64,000 bases of DNA from Chloroflexota bacterium (lineage in GTDB: Bacteria > Chloroflexota > Anaerolineae > UBA4142 > SHND01): contig SHND01000054.1 in assembly GCA_004295045.1 (NCBI GenBank), forward strand, positions 62,001 through 126,000, given 5' to 3'. The position numbers were made by a program, and so were the translations under genes. The notes under the pieces are model-generated. The model did no database searches. It was not told where the DNA came from and saw only the letters and a program-made list of their open reading frames with translations. Below, in pieces: positions 16,289-24,410 of the stretch; position 1 is the first letter of the stretch, and each line of letters begins with the position of its first letter.

Positions 16289-17658
16289 ATTATCGAGAGG
16301 CATTGGCGTTTCTTTTGTCTTTGCCCGATTGGGAACGCGGCACGGGCACGCGCCCTACGCGCGAAACATTATTCCTCGAACGCCCCACCGCGTTGCTGCG
16401 CGCGTTGGGCAATCCGCAAACGCATTATCATTCCGTTTTGATTGCCGGAACAAAAGGCAAAGGTTCCACCGCCGCGATGTTGGAGAGCATTTTGCGCGCG
16501 GCGGGATTCAAGACAGGACTATACACTTCGCCGCATTTGCACACCTACCGTGAACGCATCCGCGTAAATGGCGAATTGATTTTGGAAAATGAATTCGCGC
16601 GTGGGGTAGGGGAACTTCAGCCCTTACTTGATGATTTCGTTGTAACTCATCCCGATTTTGAATCGTTCACAACCTTTGAAGCGATGACCGCGCTTGCGTT
16701 GAATTTTTTCGCGCGCACAAAAATTGATGTTGCAATTTTAGAAGTCGGGTTAGGTGGGCGGCTCGACGCGACGAATGTGGTGGATGCGGATTTGTCCCTC
16801 ATTACGCCAATCAGTTTCGACCACACGAACGTTCTTGGAAACACGTTACACAAGATTGCCTTTGAGAAAGCGGGGATCGTTAAGGAGGGAAAAATTGTTT
16901 TGAGCGCGCCGCAGCATCCGGACGCCCTCGCCGTGATTGAGGAGGCGGCACAGGAAAAAAAGGCGGCGCTTGGCGTTTCCGAACGCGATTGGCTTTGGCT
17001 CGGCGGACACAATGATTTTATGGTTGCCGCAGAACCCCGCGCCGGTTTGTGGAACGATTATTGGCATTACTCGAATTTGCATGTGCCGTTTTTGGGAACG
17101 TATCAATTTGTCAACGCGGGATTGGCGGTTGCGGCGGCGCGCGTGATTCAAGAGTGCTGGGGAGTTACGATTGCTGAGACGGCGGTTCGTGCGGGACTGG
17201 AATCAACGCAATGGTTCGGGCGATTGGAAATTTTGCAGCAGCGCGATGCCGCGCATCCGCTTGTCATTGCGGACGGCGCGCACAATGGCGATTCGGCGGA
17301 GAAATTATTTGCCGCCTTGAAATTTCATTTCGAGTTTGAAAAACTCTTTTTGATTTTTGCCGTATTGGGCGACAAAGAGTTGGAGGCGATTGCAAAACGG
17401 TTTGCGCGCAATACTGAACTTGCGTGGACGGTAAGTACAAATCATCCGCGTAGTCGCGATGCGACAGATGTTGCGCTCCGGATGAACGCGTTGAGAATCA
17501 ACGCGCGCGCGGCGACAAATTTTGATCAAGCATTGCAAAGCGCACGCGAACACGCGTCGCCGCGCGATGTAATTTTGATTACGGGCTCGCTTTCCATCGT
17601 TGCACAAGCGCGCGAGCATTTCGGACTTGCACAAAATCAAGACCCGCCGTTGGAATGA
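16285..17658 (+). CDS. folC: Folylpolyglutamate / dihydrofolate synthase
   Basis: Mur-ligase family enzyme of 457 residues that adds glutamate to dihydropteroate and further glutamates to folates in the cytosol, using ATP. Visible: P-loop GTKGKGSTA, the Mg-binding region LEVGLGGRLDATN, FEKAGIVK (lysine carbamate region) and the C-terminal domain beginning near GRLEILQQRDAAHPLVIADGAHN. The ATG overlaps the folP stop by 4 bp, so the two are translated together, giving consecutive steps of one pathway. The stop codon lies in the loop of a terminator hairpin whose 5' arm is coding. Confidence 0.93.
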   Translation: MNYREALAFLLSLPDWERGTGTRPTRETLFLERPTALLRALGNPQTHYHSVLIAGTKGKGSTAAMLESILRAAGFKTGLYTSPHLHTYRERIRVNGELILENEFARGVGELQPLLDDFVVTHPDFESFTTFEAMTALALNFFARTKIDVAILEVGLGGRLDATNVVDADLSLITPISFDHTNVLGNTLHKIAFEKAGIVKEGKIVLSAPQHPDALAVIEEAAQEKKAALGVSERDWLWLGGHNDFMVAAEPRAGLWNDYWHYSNLHVPFLGTYQFVNAGLAVAAARVIQECWGVTIAETAVRAGLESTQWFGRLEILQQRDAAHPLVIADGAHNGDSAEKLFAALKFHFEFEKLFLIFAVLGDKELEAIAKRFARNTELAWTVSTNHPRSRDATDVALRMNALRINARAATNFDQALQSAREHASPRDVILITGSLSIVAQAREHFGLAQNQDPPLE

Positions 17659-17672
17659 CGACGGGTCTTGAT
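17636..17672 (+). terminator. Terminator overlapping the end of folC
   Basis: Perfect 11-bp stem ATCAAGACCCG (17636-17646) / CGGGTCTTGAT (17662-17672) followed by CTTTTA. The folC TGA (17656-17658) is in the loop, so the last folC codons are part of the terminator. Confidence 0.75.
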
Positions 17673-17720
17673 CTTTTACGCGGGCGTTGATTCAATTCGC
17701 AATGGCGCCATAAATTTTCG

Positions 17721-18626
17721 CTAAGGCATCCCTTCGATGGAAATGTCATCACAATACACAGGCGATAGGTTTCCTTTATCGTCGCGGTATTGCACCGCCA
17801 AAGTCCAGCCAACCCAATTTGCTGTCGCGATTTTGTACGAATAAATCTTTTGCGCAACAAACGGTTCCCACTTGGCGCGTTCCATCTCTTGCGCTGTGGC
17901 GCATTGATCGAACGTACGCATCTCTGTCACTGCGCCTTCCGAGCTGGTGGCGGAGAAATCGGCGGGGAGCTCGATCGTCGTTCCCACCTTGCCACCGGCG
18001 CAGCACAATCCATTTTGCAATTCAAGTGAACCCGAAACGGGATAGGCAGTGCGCGTCGCCGCAACAGCAGTTTGGACAAAGGCGGGCTGTGACGCGATTG
18101 GTGTTCGCGAATCCAACACGCTGTCGAGCGTGAGCGAAAATTCGGGACGATGTTCCGCAGATTCCATTTCGTGCAGCGTGGAAATTTTCTTTCCGTTCTC
18201 GTCACGAAATTCGGCGAACATGTAAAGGTCGCGCGCTCCCAACCAATCTACCGGAAATGTTGTCGAATATTGCCGCCGATATGGCTCCCAAGCTCCTGTT
18301 GGTTTGCATGGAGCATCGAACTGAAAACAGAGGCGCATGTCGCGCACCTGCAAAGCAGGGGCTGCTTTCATGCTGATCGAATCCGAGCCGCTGTTGGTCT
18401 GTCCACGTTCGGCAATCCACGGCTCTAAATTCAAGTCAACGCGCAGTGTGTCATTTGGATGCAGCACTTCGGGCGTGATGATGGCGCCAACTGAAATGAT
18501 GGGGATCGCCGCGCGCGGAGTTGAATTCTGATTCGCGGCAGTCTGTGGTGCCGCGTACGGAGCGGATGTTCCGCTGCATCCCACTGCCAGCGCGAGCGCG
18601 ACGCAAAAAAGAATCAGGCGTGCCAT
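17721..18626 (-). CDS. Unrecognised lipoprotein
   Basis: 301 residues with a lipoprotein signal peptide (MARLILFCVALALAVGC, lipobox AVGC at Cys17) and a Thr/Ala/Asn-rich linker. The rest is a secreted beta-rich domain with WIAERGQTNSGSDS, FAEFRDENGKKIST and LAVQYRDDKGNLSP, a pattern of Ig-like or jelly-roll strands, plus six scattered Cys (CFQFDAPC, LCCAGG, DQCATA, YCDD) that could pair outside the cell. No enzyme motif is visible and I do not know the family. It follows the Fe-S carrier gene on the same strand but a terminator separates them. Confidence 0.7.
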   Translation of the reverse strand: MARLILFCVALALAVGCSGTSAPYAAPQTAANQNSTPRAAIPIISVGAIITPEVLHPNDTLRVDLNLEPWIAERGQTNSGSDSISMKAAPALQVRDMRLCFQFDAPCKPTGAWEPYRRQYSTTFPVDWLGARDLYMFAEFRDENGKKISTLHEMESAEHRPEFSLTLDSVLDSRTPIASQPAFVQTAVAATRTAYPVSGSLELQNGLCCAGGKVGTTIELPADFSATSSEGAVTEMRTFDQCATAQEMERAKWEPFVAQKIYSYKIATANWVGWTLAVQYRDDKGNLSPVYCDDISIEGMP

Positions 18627-18642
18627 TATCGAAAAATGAAAA

Positions 18643-18678
18643 AAGGGCGAGTGAAATTGAAAATTTCACATCGCCCTT
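18643..18678 (-). terminator. Terminator of the Fe-S carrier gene
   Basis: Stem AAGGGCGA-GTGAAATT / AATTTCAC-TCGCCCTT with a short loop (one unpaired A on one side). On the - strand it follows the stop at 18696 and is trailed by TTTTTTCATTTTTC. Confidence 0.85.
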
Positions 18679-18695
18679 GCCATGTTCACAAGAAT

Positions 18696-19142
18696 TTAGT
18701 GATGTCCACAGCCGCAGCCCGCGCCGTGCGCGTGACTTGCTTCAGCCCCGTCGCCTGCGCCCGCTGTGAACGATTGTCCGCAGGAACAGGTGGAAACGGC
18801 GTTCGGATTTTCGATGCGGAAGCCGCCGCCCATCAGCGAATCCACATAATCCACGGTTGCGCCTTCGAGATACATTGCGCTCGCTTGGTCCACATACACG
18901 CGCACGCCTCTGGATTCAAACACCATGTCGCCCTCTTCCATCTGATTCTCGAACGCCATGCCGTATTGGAATCCGGAACAGCCGCCGCCGGCGATGAACA
19001 CGCGCAAGCCGTGCGTTGCCAGATTTTTCTCTTGCATAATGCCGCGCAATTTTTCCGCGGCGAGCGGGGTCAATTCCACAATTTCGGTTGCTTCGGGCGC
19101 AACCGGTAAATCGCTAATTACGGGAACTGTTTGTGTCATCAT
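18696..19142 (-). CDS. A-type iron-sulfur carrier (HesB/IscA/ErpA family)
   Basis: Accepts and transfers Fe-S clusters to apo-proteins in the cytosol. The three invariant cysteines are present: Cys55 (GGGCSGFQY) and Cys119/Cys121 (STCSCGQSF). The 148 residues exceed the usual 105-115 because of an N-terminal lead of about 20 residues and a C-terminal tail with HAHGAGCGCGHH, adding two Cys and several His that could bind metal. Ribosome binding site AGGAG at 19157-19153. A sigma-70-like promoter (19291-19318) gives a leader of about 140 nt that contains a 101-bp inverted-repeat element. Possible clients in this window are MoaA and the aldehyde:ferredoxin oxidoreductase. Confidence 0.9.
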   Translation of the reverse strand: MMTQTVPVISDLPVAPEATEIVELTPLAAEKLRGIMQEKNLATHGLRVFIAGGGCSGFQYGMAFENQMEEGDMVFESRGVRVYVDQASAMYLEGATVDYVDSLMGGGFRIENPNAVSTCSCGQSFTAGAGDGAEASHAHGAGCGCGHH

Positions 19143-19156
19143 TTTTTCTCATCTCC

Positions 19157-19257
19157 TGAGACGCTATCACAATGGTAATGCGCCATCTGATTTCATTGAA
19201 TAATCACTTGATTATCCGACAAGAATTTTCTCTGAACTTCATTTTGATAGCGCCTCA
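19157..19257 (-). promoter_or_regulatory. 101-bp element with 18-bp inverted ends in the Fe-S carrier leader
   Basis: TGAGACGCTATCACAATG at one end and CATTTTGATAGCGCCTCA at the other are reverse complements with two mismatches; the interior has a second hairpin ATAATCA-c-TTGATTAT. The end nearest the gene touches the AGGAG ribosome binding site. It could be a MITE-like insertion or a cis-acting RNA structure controlling translation. Confidence 0.55.
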
Positions 19258-19290
19258 AAGGTAGGGTTCTCGACAACTACCGTTGACACA

Positions 19291-19318
19291 ATAGTAATGA
19301 GATTCTACGTTTTGTCAA
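19291..19318 (-). promoter_or_regulatory. Sigma-70-type promoter of the Fe-S carrier gene
   Basis: On the - strand TTGACA (19318-19313), 16-bp spacer, TACTAT (19296-19291). It is the best -35/-10 pair upstream and predicts transcription start near 19284. Confidence 0.55.
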
Positions 19319-19374
19319 TCGCCCGATGCGCCGTTTTGTTCAATTCAATCAGCCGCCAAATCGGTTCAGATTGG

Positions 19375-20352
19375 TTATCCCCCGATCTGACTCATAATCC
19401 GCGATTCGGCAATGATATTTTCTCCAAGCCCGTGGCCCCACGGTTTGTTGTACACGCCGCGCGAAATTAAATCGCGCAATTCCTCATCGCTCGCGCCATC
19501 GCGCAGCGGCTGCAGCAATTCCACTTCATCATCGCGCAGCAAACACAAACGCAAGCGTCCATCCGAAGTCAAGCGCACGCGGTCACACCCCTCACAAAAC
19601 GGCGCACTGACCGAACTAATAAAACCGAGCGTGCCTTGTCCGCCATGCAACTTGTACGGACGCGCGGGGTCATGCCCATTCCAATGCAGTGGAATCAATT
19701 CGCCGCACGCCTCTTCCACGCGCGCTTTCATCTCGGCGGCGGTGACAATGCTTTCGACTTGGAAATCTGCAATCGAGCCGAGCGGCATCATTTCGATAAA
19801 GCGCATATCCCACGCGTGGTCAAGCGTCAAACGCGCAAGGTCAACAATATCCTCCTCGTTATAGCCGCGCACAATCACCGCGTTCAATTTGATAGGCGTC
19901 AAGCCCACGCGTTCGGCTGCCAGAATTCCGCGCCACACCGATTCCAATTTTCCAAAGCGCGTAATTTTTGAAAAACGTTCCGCGTCCAAAGTGTCAATGC
20001 TGATGTTGACGCGTTTCAATCCCGCGCGCGCGAGCGGCTCGGCGATTTTTTCCAAACGCATTCCATTCGTCGTCATGGCGATTTCTTTGATGCTGGGAAT
20101 GGCGGAAATCGCTTCCACAATCGGCACCAAATTCGGACGCACGGTTGGCTCGCCGCCGGTGAGACGAATGCGATCAAAGCCGAGCGTGGACATGATGCGA
20201 ATCACGCGCACCAATTCCTCATCGGTCAAATGATGCGCGTGTGGATGGAATACAACGCCCTTTTCGGGCATACAATACACGCAGCGATAATTACAGCGGT
20301 CGGTCAGCGACACGCGCAGGTAATGGATTTCTCGATCAAACGAATCACGCAT
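19375..20352 (-). CDS. moaA: GTP 3',8-cyclase
   Basis: Radical SAM enzyme that makes 3',8-cyclo-GTP, the first step of molybdopterin/tungstopterin synthesis. The N-terminal cluster motif is C20-x3-C24-x2-C27 (DRCNYRCVYC), followed by the SAM-binding GGEPTVR; the C-terminal GTP-binding cluster site has CEGCDRVRLTSDGRLRLC. The C-terminus ends in ...IMSQIGG, the GG tail that is essential in MoaA. Length 325 is typical. The other moa/mog genes are not in the window. A TATAAT on the - strand (20377-20372) precedes the gene without a clear -35. Its product is needed by the tungsten/molybdenum enzyme at 43.5-45.4 kb. Confidence 0.95.
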   Translation of the reverse strand: MRDSFDREIHYLRVSLTDRCNYRCVYCMPEKGVVFHPHAHHLTDEELVRVIRIMSTLGFDRIRLTGGEPTVRPNLVPIVEAISAIPSIKEIAMTTNGMRLEKIAEPLARAGLKRVNISIDTLDAERFSKITRFGKLESVWRGILAAERVGLTPIKLNAVIVRGYNEEDIVDLARLTLDHAWDMRFIEMMPLGSIADFQVESIVTAAEMKARVEEACGELIPLHWNGHDPARPYKLHGGQGTLGFISSVSAPFCEGCDRVRLTSDGRLRLCLLRDDEVELLQPLRDGASDEELRDLISRGVYNKPWGHGLGENIIAESRIMSQIGG

Positions 20353-20447
20353 ACGACATCAAGGTTGAAAAATTATAACACAACGCTCACGCGTCAGGCG
20401 TCAAAACTTTATTAAACAGAACAATCGTTAGAAAATTGCAAGAAGCG

Positions 20448-20476
20448 TTGACCGCCTCATTCATTTGTTTTAGAAT
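20448..20476 (+). promoter_or_regulatory. Sigma-70 promoter of the DUF1858 gene
   Basis: TTGACC (20448-20453), 17-bp spacer, TAGAAT (20471-20476). It predicts a transcript starting near 20483, about 22 bases before the ATG, with AAAGGA as ribosome binding site. Confidence 0.6.
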
Positions 20477-20504
20477 TGACGCAAATCATACCAAAGGACA
20501 AGTA

Positions 20505-20963
20505 ATGCCGTTTCTCGAAATCTTTGCCGTCGTTGTCTCGTTTGTTGCCATCTTGTTCGCGTGGCGCGCCATTCGGGAAATCCGAACGCTGACTGCCAAG
20601 TTGGACCGTTTGCAATCTATGCTGTACGAAGCGCGGCAGGAACAGCGCGTCCAACAAACGCAAATGGAAGACAAAATCGCCGCGCTCGATGTTTCCGTTC
20701 AAAAGGCGACGGGCAATCTCCGATTCGATCCGAACATGACCCTCGCCCACTTGTATCAAGTCGAACCGCGCGCGCAAGCCGTCTTGGCGACATTCCACAT
20801 TGGCGGCTGCGCGAGCTGCGCGGTGGATGAAGCGGAAACGCTCACCGAAGCGGCGCGGGAACGCGGCGCGAATTTGGATCAAGTACTGACAGCGTTGAAT
20901 ACGCTGCCCGCGAACGGCGGAGAAATTGATTTGCGGGTGCCGAACGTGCGCTTTGAGCTCTAG
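20505..20963 (+). CDS. Membrane-anchored DUF1858 redox-disulfide protein
   Basis: 152 residues from the ATG at 20505. One N-terminal TM helix (FLEIFAVVVSFVAILFAW) is followed by a heptad-type coiled coil (about 25-70, REIRTLTAKLDRLQSMLYEAR) and a C-terminal DUF1858 domain (about 78-130) with the two-cysteine motif GGCASCAVDEAETL. This domain is found with hybrid-cluster proteins and ScdA/RIC-type iron-sulfur repair proteins; the CxxC is thought to be redox active. The coiled coil suggests an oligomer at the membrane. A longer frame starting at 20436 would begin before the -10 box of its promoter and is rejected. Confidence 0.8.
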   Translation: MPFLEIFAVVVSFVAILFAWRAIREIRTLTAKLDRLQSMLYEARQEQRVQQTQMEDKIAALDVSVQKATGNLRFDPNMTLAHLYQVEPRAQAVLATFHIGGCASCAVDEAETLTEAARERGANLDQVLTALNTLPANGGEIDLRVPNVRFEL

Positions 20964-20968
20964 TGTGG

Positions 20969-21029
20969 GGGCGAAGCATTTACAACATGATTGGCATAAT
21001 CGCAGCGTTCTCTAGCGAATGCTTCGCCC
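20969..21029. terminator. Long inverted repeat between convergent genes
   Basis: GGGCGAAGCATT (20969-20980) and AATGCTTCGCCC (21018-21029) form a perfect 12-bp stem with a 37-nt loop, five bases beyond one stop codon and three before the other. Likely a bidirectional terminator or a dispersed palindromic repeat. Confidence 0.65.
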
Positions 21030-21032
21030 GTC

Positions 21033-22355
21033 TTACACTGACGGGTCCTGTGAATGAGCTCCATTTCCCGCGACATACAACTCGTCGCGGTCATCGTCGA
21101 ATTCAAAGAGCTCGGCATAACGCCCCCAGTTGATTGCAAAATCCAATTGCCGTTCGGCTTCAACCGGCGTGAACTCTTTTTCCAGCACTTGCAGAAAAAA
21201 TTCTTGGGGCAAACGATAAGCAGGCGCTTTGTGCAATTCTTGTTCGATCCATTGAAACATGGGCAGTTGACGAATGCGCTGCGCGAAAATTTCTTTGCGC
21301 GCCAAAATCGTCGTTGCCGCAAACGTTTCGCCCAGTGAAGTGAGTTCAATGTCGCCGCCGCGCAACGTCGCCATGCCCAAAAGTTCGGTGGCTTCGACGG
21401 CGGGCAAAAATTCGTCCAGCTCCATTCCCAACTTTTCGCCGACAAGATACAAGTCCGCGCGTTTGCCTTCTTCGGACAAAAATTCCACCAGACCCGCGAT
21501 CGCGTTGATGGGCGCGTGCGGCAGCATTTGCGTCTTGCCCACTTCGCCCGGCGCGGTGCCGACGAGTTCGTTCGATTCACTCGGCGTTTCGCCTGCGACC
21601 GTCGCATACACGCGGTCCACCATCGCGAGAACATGCAAATCTTTGCGTTGGCGCGGCTGCGGCATGGTGATCGGCATCTCTGCGATGACGCGTCCGGGGT
21701 CTTTGTCCATCACAATAATTCGGTCCGCCATCAACACGGCTTCTTCGATATTGTGACTCACCAGCAAAATTGCGCGCGTCGGCAGCGCGCGGCTCGACCA
21801 CAATTCCATCAACTCACCGCGCAGTGACTCGGCGGAAAGCACGTCGAGCGCGCTAAACGGTTCATCCAAACATAACAGTTCGGGTTCCACCGCGAGCGCG
21901 CGCGCGAATCCAACCTTTTGGCGCATCCCGCCCGAGAGTTCGCGCGGATACGCCGACTCGAATCCGTCCAGTCCCACGAGGTCAATCAGTTTGAGCGCGC
22001 GTTCGCGCCGCGCGTTTGGTTCCACGCCGCGCGCCTTGAGCGCGACTTCGACGTTCGTTTGCACTGTGAGCCATGGGAACAACGCGAACGTTTGAAACAC
22101 AATCGTCGCGTGTTCATTCACTCCGCGAAGCGGTTCGCCGCGATACAAAATTTCGCCTTCGCTTGGCGGCATCAGTCCCGTAATCATGCGGAGCAAAGTA
22201 GATTTGCCGCAGCCCGATGGTCCCAACAGCGCGACGAATTCGCCATCGTGAATATTGAAATTGATATTTTCCACCGCGCGCGTCTCGCGTTGTCCCTGTC
22301 CATAGTTTTTGCTAATGCCTTTGAGTTCGACGAGAACGTTGTTTTGGTTCATCAT
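21033..22355 (-). CDS. ABC transporter ATPase (nitrate/sulfonate/taurine type) with AAA-associated C-domain
   Basis: Energises uptake through the fused permease upstream. The ABC half (about 1-250) has Walker A GPSGCGKST, Q-loop VFQTFALFPWL, signature LSGGMRQK, Walker B LLCLDEPFSALD and H-loop LLVSHNIEEA. Residues about 285-440 form the AAA-associated C-terminal domain (DUF/pfam09821 type; ends near FEFDDDRDELYV), seen in NrtD/SsuB-like ATPases of this subclass. The start is at one of two adjacent ATGs (22355/22352); longer extensions run through heptamer array 5 and are not coding. No substrate-binding protein gene is adjacent. Confidence 0.9.
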   Translation of the reverse strand: MMNQNNVLVELKGISKNYGQGQRETRAVENINFNIHDGEFVALLGPSGCGKSTLLRMITGLMPPSEGEILYRGEPLRGVNEHATIVFQTFALFPWLTVQTNVEVALKARGVEPNARRERALKLIDLVGLDGFESAYPRELSGGMRQKVGFARALAVEPELLCLDEPFSALDVLSAESLRGELMELWSSRALPTRAILLVSHNIEEAVLMADRIIVMDKDPGRVIAEMPITMPQPRQRKDLHVLAMVDRVYATVAGETPSESNELVGTAPGEVGKTQMLPHAPINAIAGLVEFLSEEGKRADLYLVGEKLGMELDEFLPAVEATELLGMATLRGGDIELTSLGETFAATTILARKEIFAQRIRQLPMFQWIEQELHKAPAYRLPQEFFLQVLEKEFTPVEAERQLDFAINWGRYAELFEFDDDRDELYVAGNGAHSQDPSV

Positions 22356-22379
22356 GTTATATTCGCAATTGAAATTTTT

Positions 22380-22449
22380 GATTTTGGATTTATGATTTCT
22401 GATTTCAATTCGAAAATCGAAAATCAGAAATCTCCAATCCCCAATCTCA
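22380..22449. repeat. Heptamer array 5, ten consecutive units
   Basis: Phased 7-mers GATTTTG, GATTTAT, GATTTCT, GATTTCA, ATTCGAA, AATCGAA, AATCAGA, AATCTCC, AATCCCC, AATCTCA fill 22380-22449 without interruption. The second half is the inverted form (AATC versus GATT), giving a perfect 12-bp stem GATTTCTGATTT / AAATCAGAAATC (22394-22405, 22421-22432). The last unit contains the permease stop codon. Confidence 0.8.
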
Positions 22450-24171
22450 ATCCATCCGATACCGTTCCTCTGCAATCCGGTACAGTCGTCGCCAAAAAAG
22501 ACGATTGAACGCGACCACAATCAGAATCATCGTCAAGGTCGCGGCGAACAGTACGGGATAATTTCCTACTGCCGTTGCTTGTGCGATTTCCGCGCCCAAA
22601 CCCGTTGCATAATATGTTTGTCCGCCAAAGGTCACATATTCGGCAACAATCGTCGCGTTCCAACAGCCGCCTGCAGCCGTAATCATTCCCGTAATCAAGT
22701 ACGGAAAAATCGCCGGCAAGAGCATCGTGCGCCAGCGTTCCCAGCCGCGTAAACCCAACGTCTCGGCGGTGTACACCAAATCGCGCGGGATGGCTGCCGC
22801 GCCGGCGATGACGTTGAACAAGAGATACCATTGCGTTCCCAAGAGCATCAACAAAATCGCGGCAAGATTCAAACTGCCGCCGATTTGAATCAACATCAGG
22901 ACAATGACGGGGAATAACGCCGTTGCCGGAATGGATGCGGTCACTTGCACAATCGGTTGCAGAATTCGCGCGAGACGCGGATTCATCCCGATCGCGACGC
23001 CGACGGGAACGGTCCATACCAACGCAATCGTCAACGCTACCAACACGCGCAGAAACGACGCGCCCGCGCCGATTCCAATCTCGCCCCATTCTGTTGGCGT
23101 CACGCCCGCGAGCAACAGCAGCGCGCTGAACGCGCCCCACAACAATAATCCTGCCAGAACAGCGAGCAGAATCCATTTTACAATTCGATTTGTCGGAAAA
23201 GTAGTTGCATCTCTGCGTTCGGGACGCGCGCGCAAATTTTCGGCGATGCGATTGTCGAACCATTCCAAAAAAGGAACCGAGACGCGTTGCTTCCACCATT
23301 TCGCCACGCGCGCGCGCTGCCACACATCGTAGAACCACGCCGTCGGCGGGTCATCCGATTCAACCATCTCGACTTTGAAACGGTCTGCCCACGCCAAAAG
23401 CGGACGCCAGATGAATTGGTCAAGCACGATGATAATTCCAATCAAGGCGGCGAGACCCCACAAAATCGCGCCGATGTCCGCGTGGTCTGCGGCGGATTGC
23501 AAGTACGAACCCAAACCGGGAAGACGATAATCGCGTTCGCCGACGGTGAACGTTTCCGCCGCCATCAAAAAGAACCAGCCGCCCGCCCAACTCATCATGC
23601 TGTTCCACACCAAAGGAATCGCGCCGAATGGCATCCCGAGCGTGCGAAAACGCATCCACGAATTGAAACGAAAAATACTGGACGCTTCGCCTAAATCGGT
23701 CGGCGTCGTTTTGAGCGATTGATAAAAACTAAAGGTGAGATTCCACACCTGACTGGTGAAAATCAAAATCACCGCGCCCAATTCCAACGCAAAATTTTCG
23801 GGCAAGAGTGCGGTGAGCGACAGAACCACTACGGGGAGAAAAGAAAGAATTGGGACCGATTGCAAAATATCCAAAATCGGTAGAATGATTTTTTCAGCCG
23901 CGCGATTGCGCGCGGCGGCAGATGCGACTCCCAGCGTGAACAAAATGGAAAGCACGTACGCGACGAACATACGCGTCAACGAAAACGTCGCGTACCAAGG
24001 CAAATATACAGGTGAGAGATTGATTTCCGGACCCTGCACCTCGGCGGGCGCGCCGAGCGCGAGAAAAATGCCAAACGCGAGGAGCGCGACGACACCCACG
24101 ACGATGAGCACATCCGACGTGTTGAGCGCGGGACCCGGTATGACAGAGGGAGTAAAGATTCGACGACGCAC
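22447..24171 (-). CDS. ABC transporter permease, two fused transmembrane domains
   Basis: Inner-membrane permease of 574 residues with two complete BPD_transp_1 domains in one chain (about 85-270 and 370-560), where most nitrate/taurine-type systems use a homodimer of a single domain. EAA-loop-like sequences occur twice: DLGEASSIFRFNSWMRF in the first half and YTAETLGLRGWERW in the second. Starts at GTG 24171, placed by AGGAGG four to nine bases upstream; the ATG at 24222 has no site. The ATPase follows 92 bp downstream across heptamer array 5. Substrate unknown (possibly nitrate, sulfonate, aromatic or pyrimidine-precursor compounds). Confidence 0.88.
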   Translation of the reverse strand: MRRRIFTPSVIPGPALNTSDVLIVVGVVALLAFGIFLALGAPAEVQGPEINLSPVYLPWYATFSLTRMFVAYVLSILFTLGVASAAARNRAAEKIILPILDILQSVPILSFLPVVVLSLTALLPENFALELGAVILIFTSQVWNLTFSFYQSLKTTPTDLGEASSIFRFNSWMRFRTLGMPFGAIPLVWNSMMSWAGGWFFLMAAETFTVGERDYRLPGLGSYLQSAADHADIGAILWGLAALIGIIIVLDQFIWRPLLAWADRFKVEMVESDDPPTAWFYDVWQRARVAKWWKQRVSVPFLEWFDNRIAENLRARPERRDATTFPTNRIVKWILLAVLAGLLLWGAFSALLLLAGVTPTEWGEIGIGAGASFLRVLVALTIALVWTVPVGVAIGMNPRLARILQPIVQVTASIPATALFPVIVLMLIQIGGSLNLAAILLMLLGTQWYLLFNVIAGAAAIPRDLVYTAETLGLRGWERWRTMLLPAIFPYLITGMITAAGGCWNATIVAEYVTFGGQTYYATGLGAEIAQATAVGNYPVLFAATLTMILIVVAFNRLFWRRLYRIAEERYRMD

Positions 24172-24321
24172 GAGACCTCCTCGAACGCAGCGCGCAAACG
24201 TCGCGCGGCGCTCGTGCGTCAAGAGGGCTTACGGACGAGGAGACGCGCGGCAAATGTTCCGCGCTGCGGACTGGTACTATCTGCTTCGGCTAAATTGGAT
24301 TCTTGCATAGTTCGAAACAGT

Positions 24322-24349
24322 CGCGATTCTATCCCCTTTGCGAATCGCG
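24322..24349. other. Hairpin CGCGATTC...GAATCGCG in the divergent intergenic region
   Basis: An 8-bp perfect inverted repeat with a 12-base loop between the divergent permease and DUF1786 genes. It may be an operator for a dimeric repressor or a structural element; no T run follows. Confidence 0.4.
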
Positions 24350-24396
24350 TCAAATTGAATGCAAGAAAAAAATCATAACCTATTTACCTTTTTGGA

Positions 24397-24402
24397 TATA
24401 AT
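24397..24402 (+). promoter_or_regulatory. -10 box TATAAT eight bases before the DUF1786 start
   Basis: TATAAT at 24397-24402 predicts transcription start at about 24409, two bases before the ATG at 24411, so the message would be leaderless. No convincing -35 is seen. Confidence 0.5.
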
Positions 24403-24410
24403 GCCTTTGT

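Noticed and set aside
22356..22520. N-terminal extension of the ABC ATPase
   Set aside because: It is translated from the GATTT heptamer array and from the end of the permease gene on the same strand in another frame.
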